From contig CAMCPF010000217.1 of assembly GCA_945876515.1 (NCBI GenBank), positions 1-5,686 on the forward strand: 5,686 bases of DNA. Direction: 5' to 3'. Shown piece by piece: positions 1-5,686 of this stretch. A program made the translations under genes and the position numbers. Position 1 is the first letter of the stretch. Every line of letters begins with the position of its first letter. The notes under the pieces were generated by a model. It was not told the origin of the DNA and did not search any database. It saw only the letters and a program-made list of their open reading frames with translations. The DNA is from Candidatus Kuenenia stuttgartensis (GTDB lineage: Bacteria > Planctomycetota > Planctomycetia > Pirellulales > UBA1268).

Positions 1-289
1 GGCAGTCGGCGACGTTGCGGGGCTGCTCGCGATGCCGCTGACTGGCGATCACGAGAAAGCCCTCGCCAGTCAGCCGCGACCGCTCCCGTTGCCAGAGCCG
101 CAGCCGGACATCTTCGGGCAGGTGAGGGCAGCCGGCCACGTCGAAACGCAGCACCGCCTTGGAACTGGTGCGGTTGACGTGCTGGCCGCCGGGCCCCGAG
201 GACCGTGCAAACTGCCACTCCAGAGCGTCCGGCGGGATGACGATCCGCCGCCCGCCGGTGCCGATCACGAGCGGTCGTTGGGGCGGCAT
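1..289 (-). CDS. arfB: Peptidyl-tRNA hydrolase ArfB/YaeJ-like (ribosome rescue), 3' end beyond the window
   Basis: Reading the minus strand from the ATG at 289 gives 96 open codons to the window edge. The protein has the release-factor-like catalytic segment SGPGGQHVNRTSSKAV at residues 31-46, with GGQ at 34-36, followed by LRFDV. This is the hallmark of the ArfB/YaeJ/ICT1 family, which enters stalled ribosomes and hydrolyses peptidyl-tRNA without a stop codon. The short lead-in (about 30 residues before GGQ, including IVIPPDALEWQFARS) fits ArfB and not full-length RF1/RF2, which carry a long N-terminal codon-recognition part. The basic C-terminal tail that enters the mRNA channel lies outside the window and cannot be checked. 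The start was chosen because family members begin about here; no strong Shine-Dalgarno sequence precedes it. It is divergent from the propeller gene, with no evident functional link. Confidence 0.9.
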   Translation of the reverse strand, partial: MPPQRPLVIGTGGRRIVIPPDALEWQFARSSGPGGQHVNRTSSKAVLRFDVAGCPHLPEDVRLRLWQRERSRLTGEGFLVIASQRHREQPRNVADC

Positions 290-351
290 GGTGGGTGGCT
301 CTCGCGGGGCATCGTCTCGCGCGGGACAGTATGGCGGGAAGGGACGATCGG

Positions 352-357
352 TATGAT
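352..357 (+). promoter_or_regulatory. Possible -10 element for the propeller gene
   Basis: TATGAT matches the sigma70 -10 consensus at five of six positions and lies 37 bases before the chosen start at 395. No convincing -35 hexamer sits 16-18 bases upstream. It is the best candidate in the 105-base spacer between arfB and the propeller gene, but it rests on one short match. Confidence 0.2.
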
Positions 358-380
358 TCTAGGAGCAGGCCGCCGAGAAC

Positions 381-386
381 GGGGAG
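381..386 (+). promoter_or_regulatory. Ribosome binding site deciding the propeller start
   Basis: GGGGAG ends 8 bases before the ATG at 395. It selects this ATG over the in-frame ATG at 353 and over the much longer reading frame from base 32, which would run through the arfB coding region. Confidence 0.6.
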
Positions 387-394
387 TGAACGAC

Positions 395-1813
395 ATGCCG
401 ATGGTTTTGCGCACCGCATTGATTCTGCTGCTGGCGGCGGTGGTGCCCGTCCGCGGGAGCGAGCCGTCTGATCTGGCGACGCGGAGCGGCGAGGACTGGG
501 GGGCCTTTCTGGGCCCGACCGGCAACGGTCGCAGTGCCCTGGCCGAGATGACGATTCCCTGGCCGGCCGCGGGGCCGCGGGTGGTCTGGCATGCGGACAT
601 GGGCGAGGGCTACTGCTCGCCGGCGGTAGCGCTTGGCCGCGTGGTGGTCTTCGATCGCGTCGGCGGAGCATGCCGACTGAGGTGCCTTCACGCCGAGACG
701 GGCCGGCCGCTCTGGGAGGATCGCTATCCGACGACCTACACCGACACCTTCGGCTACGACGGCGGGCCGCGGGCCGCCCCGGTGATCGCCCACGGCCGTG
801 TGCTCAGCTTCGGCCCGGAGGGGAGGCTCGAGTGCCGGCGGCTCGAAGACGGGAAAAGTCTGTGGCAGGTGGACACGGCCGCCGCCTATGACGTGGTGCA
901 AAACTTCTTTGGCGTGGGCGCGGCGCCGCTCGTGCTGGAGTCGAAGGGCCGCCTGCTCGTGGTCGTGCAGGTGGGCGGCAGCCAGCCCGGTTCGGCTCCT
1001 CCGTCGCCCGAGCGGCTCGAACTGGTCAAGGGGCTCGATAGTGGTCTGGTGGCCTTCGACCTGGAGACCGGCCGGGAGGTCTGGCGCGCGTCGGACCAGT
1101 TGGCGAGTTACAGCACGCCGGTCGCGGCCTCGCTCGGGGGTGAGCCCCGCATCCTGGCCTGGATGCGGGACGATTTCCTCGTGGTCGATCCGACCGACGG
1201 CCGCGTGAAAAGCCGGTTTCGTTGGCGGGCCGACGACGTGTTCAGCGCGGTGGCCGCGAGCCCGGTAGTCAGTGGCGGGCAGGTGCTCTTGAGCGAGGCC
1301 TATGAGCCGGGCAGCGTGCTGCTCGACCTCGCGGCGCTCGAGGCGTCGCCCCCCGGGCGGCCGGGGGGGGCGGCGATGGGTGTGCTGAGGCAGGATCGCC
1401 GCGGCAGCCGCCCCGACCGGGCCCTCAAGGCCCACGGGGCCACGCCCGTGCTTCACGACGGGCATCTCTACGGCGAGAGCGGCCGCAACTCCGGCGATGC
1501 CGTGCTCGCCTGCGTGGACTGGAAGACCGGGGAGGTGAAATGGAGCGAGGGGGGCTACGGCCGTGCGAGCACGACCCTCGCCTGCGGTCACGTGGTGGTG
1601 CTCGGTGAGTATGGTGACCTGGCACTCGTGCGGGCGACGCCTGAACGCTACGAGGAGCTCTCGCGCGTGCGGGTCGTCGGCGAAGTCGAGCCGGGCCGCG
1701 AGGCCGACTTGCTCACGCCACCCTGCTGGGCTGCGCCGGTGATCGCCCGCGGTCTGCTCTACGTGCGGGGCAAGGATAGGCTCGTGTGCCTGAACCTCAC
1801 CGACGTTCAGTAG
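395..1813 (+). CDS. Exported PQQ-like beta-propeller repeat protein (planctomycete type)
   Basis: 472 residues. The N-terminus has one basic residue and a hydrophobic stretch (about residues 5-19), then VRG-SE near 21-22, consistent with a Sec signal peptide. Mature-end motif DWGAFLGPTGNG (34-45) is typical of this planctomycete family. PQQ/BamB-like blade signatures of the form x-D-x-x-T/D-G-x-x-x-W recur at about 98-107, 148-157, 221-230, 264-273 (degenerate) and 374-383. Further family-like blocks are VVQNFFGVG (167-175), LYGESGRN (358-365) and LLYVRGKDRLVCLNL (454-468). Propellers of this kind are binding or scaffold domains, and many have no bound PQQ. I see no attached dehydrogenase domain and no cytochrome c CxxCH motif, so catalytic PQQ use is unlikely. 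The start at 395 is set by GGGGAG upstream and the signal peptide; the frame is open back to base 32 but that part overlaps arfB. Substrate or partner is unknown. A GC-only inverted repeat encodes residues 319-325. Confidence 0.88.
   Translation: MPMVLRTALILLLAAVVPVRGSEPSDLATRSGEDWGAFLGPTGNGRSALAEMTIPWPAAGPRVVWHADMGEGYCSPAVALGRVVVFDRVGGACRLRCLHAETGRPLWEDRYPTTYTDTFGYDGGPRAAPVIAHGRVLSFGPEGRLECRRLEDGKSLWQVDTAAAYDVVQNFFGVGAAPLVLESKGRLLVVVQVGGSQPGSAPPSPERLELVKGLDSGLVAFDLETGREVWRASDQLASYSTPVAASLGGEPRILAWMRDDFLVVDPTDGRVKSRFRWRADDVFSAVAASPVVSGGQVLLSEAYEPGSVLLDLAALEASPPGRPGGAAMGVLRQDRRGSRPDRALKAHGATPVLHDGHLYGESGRNSGDAVLACVDWKTGEVKWSEGGYGRASTTLACGHVVVLGEYGDLALVRATPERYEELSRVRVVGEVEPGREADLLTPPCWAAPVIARGLLYVRGKDRLVCLNLTDVQ
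1349..1368. repeat. GC-only inverted repeat inside the propeller gene
   Basis: CCCCCCGG (1349-1356) and CCGGGGGG (1361-1368) are perfect 8-base arms around a 4-base loop, and the G run continues to 1370 (eight G). It encodes SPPGRPGG (318-325), probably a loop between blades. The frame stays correct on both sides, because family-like sequence resumes downstream. Confidence 0.7.
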
Positions 1814-1871
1814 GTAGGCAGAGGGTGGGCCGATGATTTGTCAAGGGTGAATCCCCGCCGGACGCTGGCAA

Positions 1872-1906
1872 CGTCGGCCGACGAGACCATCGATCTGCGG
1901 CCGCAG
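1872..1906. repeat. Pair of 12-base perfect palindromes in the spacer before the TIM-barrel gene
   Basis: CGTCGGCCGACG (1872-1883) and CTGCGGCCGCAG (1895-1906) are both perfectly self-complementary and share a CGGCCG core. Their centres are 23 bases apart, close to two helical turns. They lie 25-59 bases upstream of the promoter candidate at 1931-1960. They could be operator half-sites for a dimeric regulator, but CGGCCG is common in DNA of this composition. Confidence 0.35.
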
Positions 1907-1930
1907 TTTCTCACGCGGTTGGCGTCTCTC

Positions 1931-1960
1931 TGGACAGTCTGCGCGCAGGCGTTCCATACT
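1931..1960 (+). promoter_or_regulatory. Sigma70-like promoter candidate for the TIM-barrel gene
   Basis: TGGACA (1931-1936, five of six to the -35 consensus) is followed after 18 bases by CATACT (1955-1960, four of six to the -10 consensus). Transcription would begin near 1967, giving a leader of about 60 bases before the ATG at 2029. The rest of the 1814-2028 spacer holds only the two palindromes; I see no gene or clear terminator after the propeller stop. Confidence 0.35.
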
Positions 1961-2028
1961 CTGGCCCTTCGAGGCGGGCGAACCGAGCCGCGGCCGATTG
2001 CGGCGATTCCCCTGGAGCACGACCGAGC

Positions 2029-2943
2029 ATGTTCGAGATCGCGATCAGTCAGATGACGACGCCCCGGCTGGAGCTGTCGCTCGAAGTCGACCGGCTCACC
2101 GCACACGGCTTCGAGGCGATCTCCGTCTGGAGGCCCAAGATTTCCGACGTCGGTGTCACGGCAGCCGCGGCCCTGATCTCGGCTGCGGGCCTGCGGGTCT
2201 CGAGCGTACAGTGGGCCGGTGGTTTCACCGGGGGCGATGGCCGGTCGTTCGACGAGAGCATTGACGACGCCCTCGAGGCGATCGAGACGGCCGAGGCGCT
2301 CGCCGCCCCTGTCTTGGTCGTCCACAGCGGCTGCCGCGGGGGCCACACCCGGTCGCACGCCCGCCGGCTGTTGGCCGAGGCGATCGAACTGTTGGCCGCG
2401 CCGGCCCGGCAGGCCGGCGTCACCCTGGCCGTCAAGCCGATGCATCCCGTTGCGGCCGCCGGCTGTAGTTTCGTGAGCCGGCTGGGCGAGGCGGTCGAAC
2501 TCGTGGAAGGCTTCGATGATCCGGCGGTGCGGCTGGCCCTCGACCTCTGGCACTGGGCCGACGATCCCGAGCTCGACAAGCTCTTGCCGCGGCTGGCCGA
2601 GCGGACGGCGGTTGTGCAGGTCGCCGACCGCACCGGACCGGCCACGGCTGCCGAAGACCGACTGCCCGCCGGCCATGGCCGGCTGCCGCTGGCGGAGGTG
2701 GTGGCCGCTCTCGCCGCCCATGGCTTCCGCGGCGAGTTGGAGTTTGACCCGGTCGGTGAGACGGTCGAGATTCTCGGCTACGACGGAGTGCTCGCGGAGA
2801 CGCGACTCGTGGCGACGGCGTGGTCAAAGCGTCTCGTGGAAGCCGCCAGCGGAATCAGCCGGAGCGCAGCCGGCTCTGGTCACTTCCGCGCGGCCGGTTC
2901 GCGGAGGTCCCATGCCTCGAGCCAGACGGTCTCGCCGGGCTGA
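2029..2943 (+). CDS. Sugar phosphate isomerase/epimerase-like TIM-barrel protein (xylose isomerase-like, AP endonuclease family 2), altered metal site
   Basis: 304 residues, no signal peptide, presumably cytoplasmic. Strand-helix periodicity and the motif set follow the xylose-isomerase-like TIM barrel (Pfam AP_endonuc_2): VLVVHSG (95-101), VTLAVKPMHP (131-140), LALDLWHWADDP (169-180), VVQVADR (195-201), GHGRLPLAEVVAAL (215-228) and GELEFDPVGE (235-244). Members such as tagatose 3-epimerase bind a metal through Glu-Asp-His-Glu after strands 5 to 8. The matching positions here appear to be Lys136, Asp172, Gln197 and Glu238 or Asp240, so at least the first ligand is replaced by Lys (AAG at 2434-2436). 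Activity may be lost or changed; the substrate cannot be told. GGAG (2014-2017) lies 11 bases before the ATG. The last 30 residues (275-304) are Ser/Ala/Gly/Arg-rich, lie beyond the barrel, and in part overlap the convergent neighbour. Confidence 0.83.
   Translation: MFEIAISQMTTPRLELSLEVDRLTAHGFEAISVWRPKISDVGVTAAAALISAAGLRVSSVQWAGGFTGGDGRSFDESIDDALEAIETAEALAAPVLVVHSGCRGGHTRSHARRLLAEAIELLAAPARQAGVTLAVKPMHPVAAAGCSFVSRLGEAVELVEGFDDPAVRLALDLWHWADDPELDKLLPRLAERTAVVQVADRTGPATAAEDRLPAGHGRLPLAEVVAALAAHGFRGELEFDPVGETVEILGYDGVLAETRLVATAWSKRLVEAASGISRSAAGSGHFRAAGSRRSHASSQTVSPG
2857..2875 (-). terminator. Possible hairpin terminator after the TraB-like gene
   Basis: AGCCGG (2857-2862) pairs with CCGGCT (2870-2875) around a 7-base loop. 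On the minus strand this follows the TGA stop (2882-2880) after 4 bases. No T tract follows, so factor-independent termination is doubtful. The same bases code for the C-terminal tail of the TIM-barrel protein. Confidence 0.22.
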
Positions 2944-3830
2944 AGCGAGAAGTCTTCCCGCAGCCGGCGATCGAAGTCGTCCATGTGGGCCGCCCCATAA
3001 AAGATGGCGATCCGCCGGTCGCCTGCGGCGATCCGCTTCTTGAGCACCGCGAGGGCGGCGGCGTTGCGGTCGGTGATCCGCGTGGAGCCCTCCTCACCGC
3101 CGAAGGCGCTCGTGAGCACGTCCATGTCGGAGAACTGCTCGGCCATCATTCGCCGGAGGCGGATCTGGCGGTCGGCCCCACCCCCGAACAGCAGGCCGAA
3201 GAGTTCGCCCACGCCCACCTCGGGCGCAGCGGTCTCGCCCCGCTCCGCCCGCTCCATGCTCTCGCTCATGATCTTGGTGAACATGCTCCACCACGACTCG
3301 CCCCGCTTTTTCATGGCCTGCTGAAACTCCCTGGGGGAGAGATCGGCGTGCACGAAGTTGGCGGCCGTGTAGTCGATGCTCTCGAGTTGGAACTCGAGGC
3401 CCAGCAGCTTGGTCAGGCCCTGCTGGGCGGAGCCAATGGCTCCGCTGGGCTTGCGGCCCGGCCTCGGCCGCTCGTTCGGCGGGGCTACGAGTTCATACAG
3501 GACGGCGTCGTACTCGCTGAACAACCGGTCGAGCGTCTCGTAATAGTCGCCCCCGCCGAGGTGGACGGCCGCCACCAGATCCACGGTCACCGGCTTGCGT
3601 CCGGCCCGGGCGGCCACCCGGGCGTCCTCCGTGTAGGCCACGATCGAGGTGTCGAGCGATTCGAGTTCCCCGGCGTCGGTGCGGGAGAGTCGGAGGAACT
3701 CGACCTGCTCGGCGACGGCGGCTTCCCGGTCGCGAACCGGTTCCAGGGCCGTGGCCGCCAGCACAGTGGTGAGGCCGGCAAACAGGGCAAGCAGGGGGGC
3801 GGCGGAGGTGCGGTGGGCCTTGTGCGGCAT
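2880..3830 (-). CDS. Exported TraB/PrgY/Tiki-superfamily-like protein, putative metallo-hydrolase
   Basis: 316 residues from the ATG at 3830. The N-terminus MPHKAHRTSAAP is basic and is followed by a hydrophobic segment (13-28, ending near ATA), which reads as a Sec signal peptide without a lipobox cysteine. The body has the two His motifs and the Glu expected of the TraB/PrgY/GumN/Tiki fold: LVAAVHLGG (85-93, His90), DAVLYELVAPP (108-118 region, Glu113) and IAIFYGAAHMDDF (275-286 region, His282). Second-motif form GxxH is intact; the first reads AxxH. Between them are FVHADLSPREFQQAMKKRG, a GESWW segment and an amphipathic, Met-rich stretch. Tiki members are metalloproteases; most bacterial relatives have no proven substrate. 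GGAG lies 10 bases before the start. An in-frame ATG nine codons upstream (3857) is possible, but starting there moves the basic residues and hydrophobic core inward. The gene is convergent with the TIM-barrel gene and divergent from the BBP7 gene. The superfamily call is from motifs only. Confidence 0.72.
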   Translation of the reverse strand: MPHKAHRTSAAPLLALFAGLTTVLAATALEPVRDREAAVAEQVEFLRLSRTDAGELESLDTSIVAYTEDARVAARAGRKPVTVDLVAAVHLGGGDYYETLDRLFSEYDAVLYELVAPPNERPRPGRKPSGAIGSAQQGLTKLLGLEFQLESIDYTAANFVHADLSPREFQQAMKKRGESWWSMFTKIMSESMERAERGETAAPEVGVGELFGLLFGGGADRQIRLRRMMAEQFSDMDVLTSAFGGEEGSTRITDRNAAALAVLKKRIAAGDRRIAIFYGAAHMDDFDRRLREDFSLQPGETVWLEAWDLREPAARK

Positions 3831-3908
3831 CGGAAGCGGACTCCAGGACGGGCTCATGGGCGTTTGGGCCACGAATTGCAGGATACCCGACCGGGCCGCT
3901 GGGGCCAC

Positions 3909-3955
3909 GGTCCGGTGCTTCGACAGTCCGGGCTGGCCGGACGGCCCCCCGGACC
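3909..3955. repeat. Nested inverted repeat in the divergent promoter region
   Basis: The outer arms GGTCCGG (3909-3915) and CCGGACC (3949-3955) are perfect complements. Inside them, GTCCGG (3926-3931) and CCGGAC (3937-3942) form a second perfect 6-base pair of arms with a 5-base loop. GTCCGG therefore occurs four times, twice in each orientation, in 47 bases. It lies between the TraB-like start (3830) and the BBP7 start (4064), where an operator or a structured leader would be expected. No strong -35/-10 pair was found for either gene. Confidence 0.45.
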
Positions 3956-4008
3956 CGCAGGGTTTTCCAAGATTCGTCAACCCGGCCCACCGGCACGACC
4001 GATACGAG

Positions 4009-4043
4009 AGGAGCGATCCGCACAGGCGGATGGAATGGCTCCT
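4009..4043 (+). promoter_or_regulatory. Predicted hairpin in the BBP7 gene leader
   Basis: An inner stem ATCCGC/GCGGAT (4016-4021 with 4026-4031, loop ACAG) is capped outside by AGGAGC/GCTCCT (4009-4014 with 4038-4043), separated by a one-base and a six-base bulge. The structure ends 20 bases before the ATG at 4064 and ties up the AGGAG at 4009-4013. It could act as a translational control or mRNA-stability element of an outer-membrane protein message, if the transcript begins upstream of it. Confidence 0.4.
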
Positions 4044-4063
4044 GCACCACAGGGCGAAAAGCG

Positions 4064-5686
4064 ATGGCCACGACACTGGGTTTCAAGCGGTTCCTGGCGG
4101 CAATCCTCGCAGCGGCGGCCTCGAGCACCGCCGTCGCCGGCGACTGGATGCCGCTTCTGCCGGACCAGGACTTCTACGACTTCCAGTTGTTCGCGCCCCC
4201 GGACCTCGGCGACTACAACATCTACAAAGAGGATCGGGACGGCATTTATTTCGATTACGACCGGCTGTACTGGGGCATCACGGTGCCCCGCGTGACCCAG
4301 ACCGGTCGTACGCAGGTCGGGTTCTCGATCATCCCGACAAATCCCGTCTCGCCGCAGACGGTCGTCCAGCTCAACAACGACTACCTGGAATACGCCCAAG
4401 AGTTCCCGATCGTGATCACCACGAGCCCGCCGCCGACGGAGCAGGTGATCCCGCAGTCGGCTCCGGACGTCACCTACTTCGAGATCGGGGCCGAACCGAC
4501 CGAGTTTGATCTGAACACGAGCTGGATGCGGACGAAGATGACGTGGGGCAATCGCTACGAAGGCGGCTGGTCGTACAACGACCGGGGCATCCACCTCTCC
4601 TACTTCCAGCTCGGAGCCCAGTCTCAGGAGTTTCGCACGATCAGTGAGTTTGCAGCGAGTTCGCCGACGCAAGAAGTCAACATCGAGTTCAGCGATGCGG
4701 ATGGCGGCGGGGGTCTCATCGGGGGCGGGGCGACCATTGCTTCAGTAACGATCGAGACCACGTCCGAGAGCCCTCCGCCGGATCACCTCATCACGCAGAC
4801 GCTGGTCCAGAAGAACGACACCGAGATCCAGAGCGCCGGAGTGGCGTTTACAGTCAACCGCGCCCTCGGGCGGCAGCCCGGTGACGGCGACCTGACCTTC
4901 TCCCTCGGCCCGAGGTTCATCCAGTTCGCCGAGCGATACCAGATGACCTACACGAGTTACCAGAATGAGTTCAACGTTCCCGCGGGCGGGGACGGGGGCG
5001 TCGGCCCCGGGGGGGAGGTCATCAATCAGCCTTTCAACGGAGCCGGACAACTCGGCATCCTTACCACGGACCTCCCTTCGACGCTCACGGGGGTGGGGCC
5101 GGGTTCGCTCTTCCAGTTGGGTGACTGGGAGACGTACACGTCCAATAATCTCGTGGGACCGGAGTTTGGGATGATGTTCGAAGGTCAGCGGGGCCGTTGG
5201 TCATGGCAGTTCGGCGGCAAGTTCACCGCCGGCTTCAACTGGCAGAACAACATCTACAAGGGATCGAACTTCGCCGAAGCGACCGGTGCCGACTACCTGC
5301 GGACGAACTTCGCGGGCGGCGGCCTGACGACGGTCAACGTCACGCAGGGTGCCGTCGGCGGCGCGACGGCGACGGTGGTCGAAATCCCGAACTCGCCGCT
5401 GATCAACCAAATCTTCCCGACCGGCCAGATCGACACTACCAACGCGGCGGAACACCGATTCGTGTTTTCTCCGATCGGCGAGTGGCGACTCGGGGCCCAG
5501 TTCAAGGTGAGCCAGGCGATCAGCCTCAACGTCGGGTACACCGGGATGTGGCTGTCGCAGATCGCCCGGGCCTCGTCGAACACGGGGTTCATCACGGAAC
5601 TGCGGCCCACGCAGGACGTGGCCCGCAACAACACCGACCAGACGATCTACGTCAACGCGGCCGGCATTCCGCAAGCCGGGCCCGGC
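4064..5686 (+). CDS. BBP7-family (DUF1551) outer-membrane beta-barrel protein, 3' end beyond the window
   Basis: Open for 541 codons to the right edge with no stop. The N-terminus MATTLGFKRFLAAILAAA and AVA-GD at 23-27 form a Sec signal peptide with cleavage after Ala25. The mature start has DWMPLLPDQDFYDFQLF (27-43), then the family-like first strand GIYFDYDRLYWGI (60-72). Alternating hydrophobic/aromatic strands follow, separated by Gly/Asn/Thr-rich loops. Late blocks are NLVGPEFGMMFEG (about 362-374), RWSWQFGGKFTAGFNW, and EWRLGAQFKVSQAISLNVGY then MWLSQIARAS (473-504), which match the C-terminal barrel pattern of planctomycete BBP7 proteins. The closing strands are likely just past the edge. 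Presumed role: barrel in the outer membrane, function and ligand unknown. The start at 4064 is preceded by a weak AGGG (4051-4054, 9-base spacing) and is the only ATG giving the signal peptide. Long loops, such as DADGGGGLIGGG, are probably surface-exposed. Confidence 0.85.
   Translation, partial: MATTLGFKRFLAAILAAAASSTAVAGDWMPLLPDQDFYDFQLFAPPDLGDYNIYKEDRDGIYFDYDRLYWGITVPRVTQTGRTQVGFSIIPTNPVSPQTVVQLNNDYLEYAQEFPIVITTSPPPTEQVIPQSAPDVTYFEIGAEPTEFDLNTSWMRTKMTWGNRYEGGWSYNDRGIHLSYFQLGAQSQEFRTISEFAASSPTQEVNIEFSDADGGGGLIGGGATIASVTIETTSESPPPDHLITQTLVQKNDTEIQSAGVAFTVNRALGRQPGDGDLTFSLGPRFIQFAERYQMTYTSYQNEFNVPAGGDGGVGPGGEVINQPFNGAGQLGILTTDLPSTLTGVGPGSLFQLGDWETYTSNNLVGPEFGMMFEGQRGRWSWQFGGKFTAGFNWQNNIYKGSNFAEATGADYLRTNFAGGGLTTVNVTQGAVGGATATVVEIPNSPLINQIFPTGQIDTTNAAEHRFVFSPIGEWRLGAQFKVSQAISLNVGYTGMWLSQIARASSNTGFITELRPTQDVARNNTDQTIYVNAAGIPQAGPG

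Noticed and set aside
32..394. N-terminal extension of the propeller reading frame back to base 32.
   Set aside because: It lies antisense to the GGQ-containing arfB gene, has no family-like sequence, and the signal peptide and ribosome binding site place the start at 395.
359..1591. 410-codon open frame on the minus strand, antisense to the propeller gene.
   Set aside because: Composition is His/Arg/Pro-rich with no recognisable motifs, as expected for the reverse strand of a GC-rich gene; the plus strand has clear PQQ-like blades.
1838..2056. Possible 72-codon gene in the spacer before the TIM-barrel gene.
   Set aside because: It would start with TTG without a ribosome binding site, has no recognisable features, and overlaps the start of the real gene.
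1807..2721. 304-codon open frame on the minus strand, antisense to the TIM-barrel gene and the spacer before it.
   Set aside because: Gly/Arg/Gln-rich with no motif, and the plus strand carries the full TIM-barrel motif set.
2820..4295. 491-codon plus-strand open frame across the TraB-like gene and the divergent spacer.
   Set aside because: It is the reverse-strand shadow of the TraB-like gene and runs through the promoter region into another frame of the BBP7 gene.
3649..4509. 286-codon plus-strand open frame covering the BBP7 start.
   Set aside because: The overlapping frame from 4064 has a signal peptide and barrel strands and stays open to the edge; this one has low-complexity Arg/Pro/Gly sequence only.

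Overview
The window looks like ordinary chromosome from a GC-rich planctomycete (phylum Planctomycetota, Pirellulales-like). Three things suggest this: an outer-membrane barrel gene of the BBP7 (DUF1551) family, which is expanded in that phylum; a secreted PQQ-type beta-propeller with the phylum's usual layout; and a compact xylose-isomerase-like TIM-barrel protein. All five genes use GC-rich third codon positions, so there is no sign of recent transfer. I see no mobile element, CRISPR array, tRNA or rRNA.

Layout, left to right. (1) Bases 1-289, minus strand: the N-terminal 96 codons of an ArfB/YaeJ-type ribosome rescue hydrolase with an intact GGQ motif, cut by the window edge. (2) Bases 395-1813, plus strand: a 472-residue exported PQQ-like beta-propeller, divergent from arfB across a 105-base spacer. 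(3) Bases 1814-2028: a 215-base spacer with two 12-base perfect palindromes and a sigma70-like promoter candidate. (4) Bases 2029-2943, plus strand: a 304-residue sugar phosphate isomerase/epimerase-like TIM barrel with a Lys where the family normally has a metal-binding Glu. (5) Bases 2880-3830, minus strand: a 316-residue exported TraB/PrgY/Tiki-like putative metallo-hydrolase, convergent with gene 4 and overlapping it by 64 bases. (6) Bases 3831-4063: a 233-base divergent regulatory region with a nested inverted repeat and a leader hairpin. (7) Base 4064 to the right edge, plus strand: the first 541 codons of a BBP7-family outer-membrane beta-barrel protein with a signal peptide, still open at the edge.

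The genes do not form an obvious pathway or operon. Neighbouring genes are divergent or convergent, or are separated by a promoter-sized spacer, so each is probably transcribed alone. Three products (propeller, TraB-like protein, BBP7 barrel) carry export signals and would act in the periplasm or outer membrane; the ArfB-like and TIM-barrel proteins would be cytoplasmic. No clear new multi-gene system is visible. The points most worth a second look are the altered metal site of the TIM barrel, the secreted TraB-like protein, the convergent overlap, and the inverted repeats in the two larger spacers.
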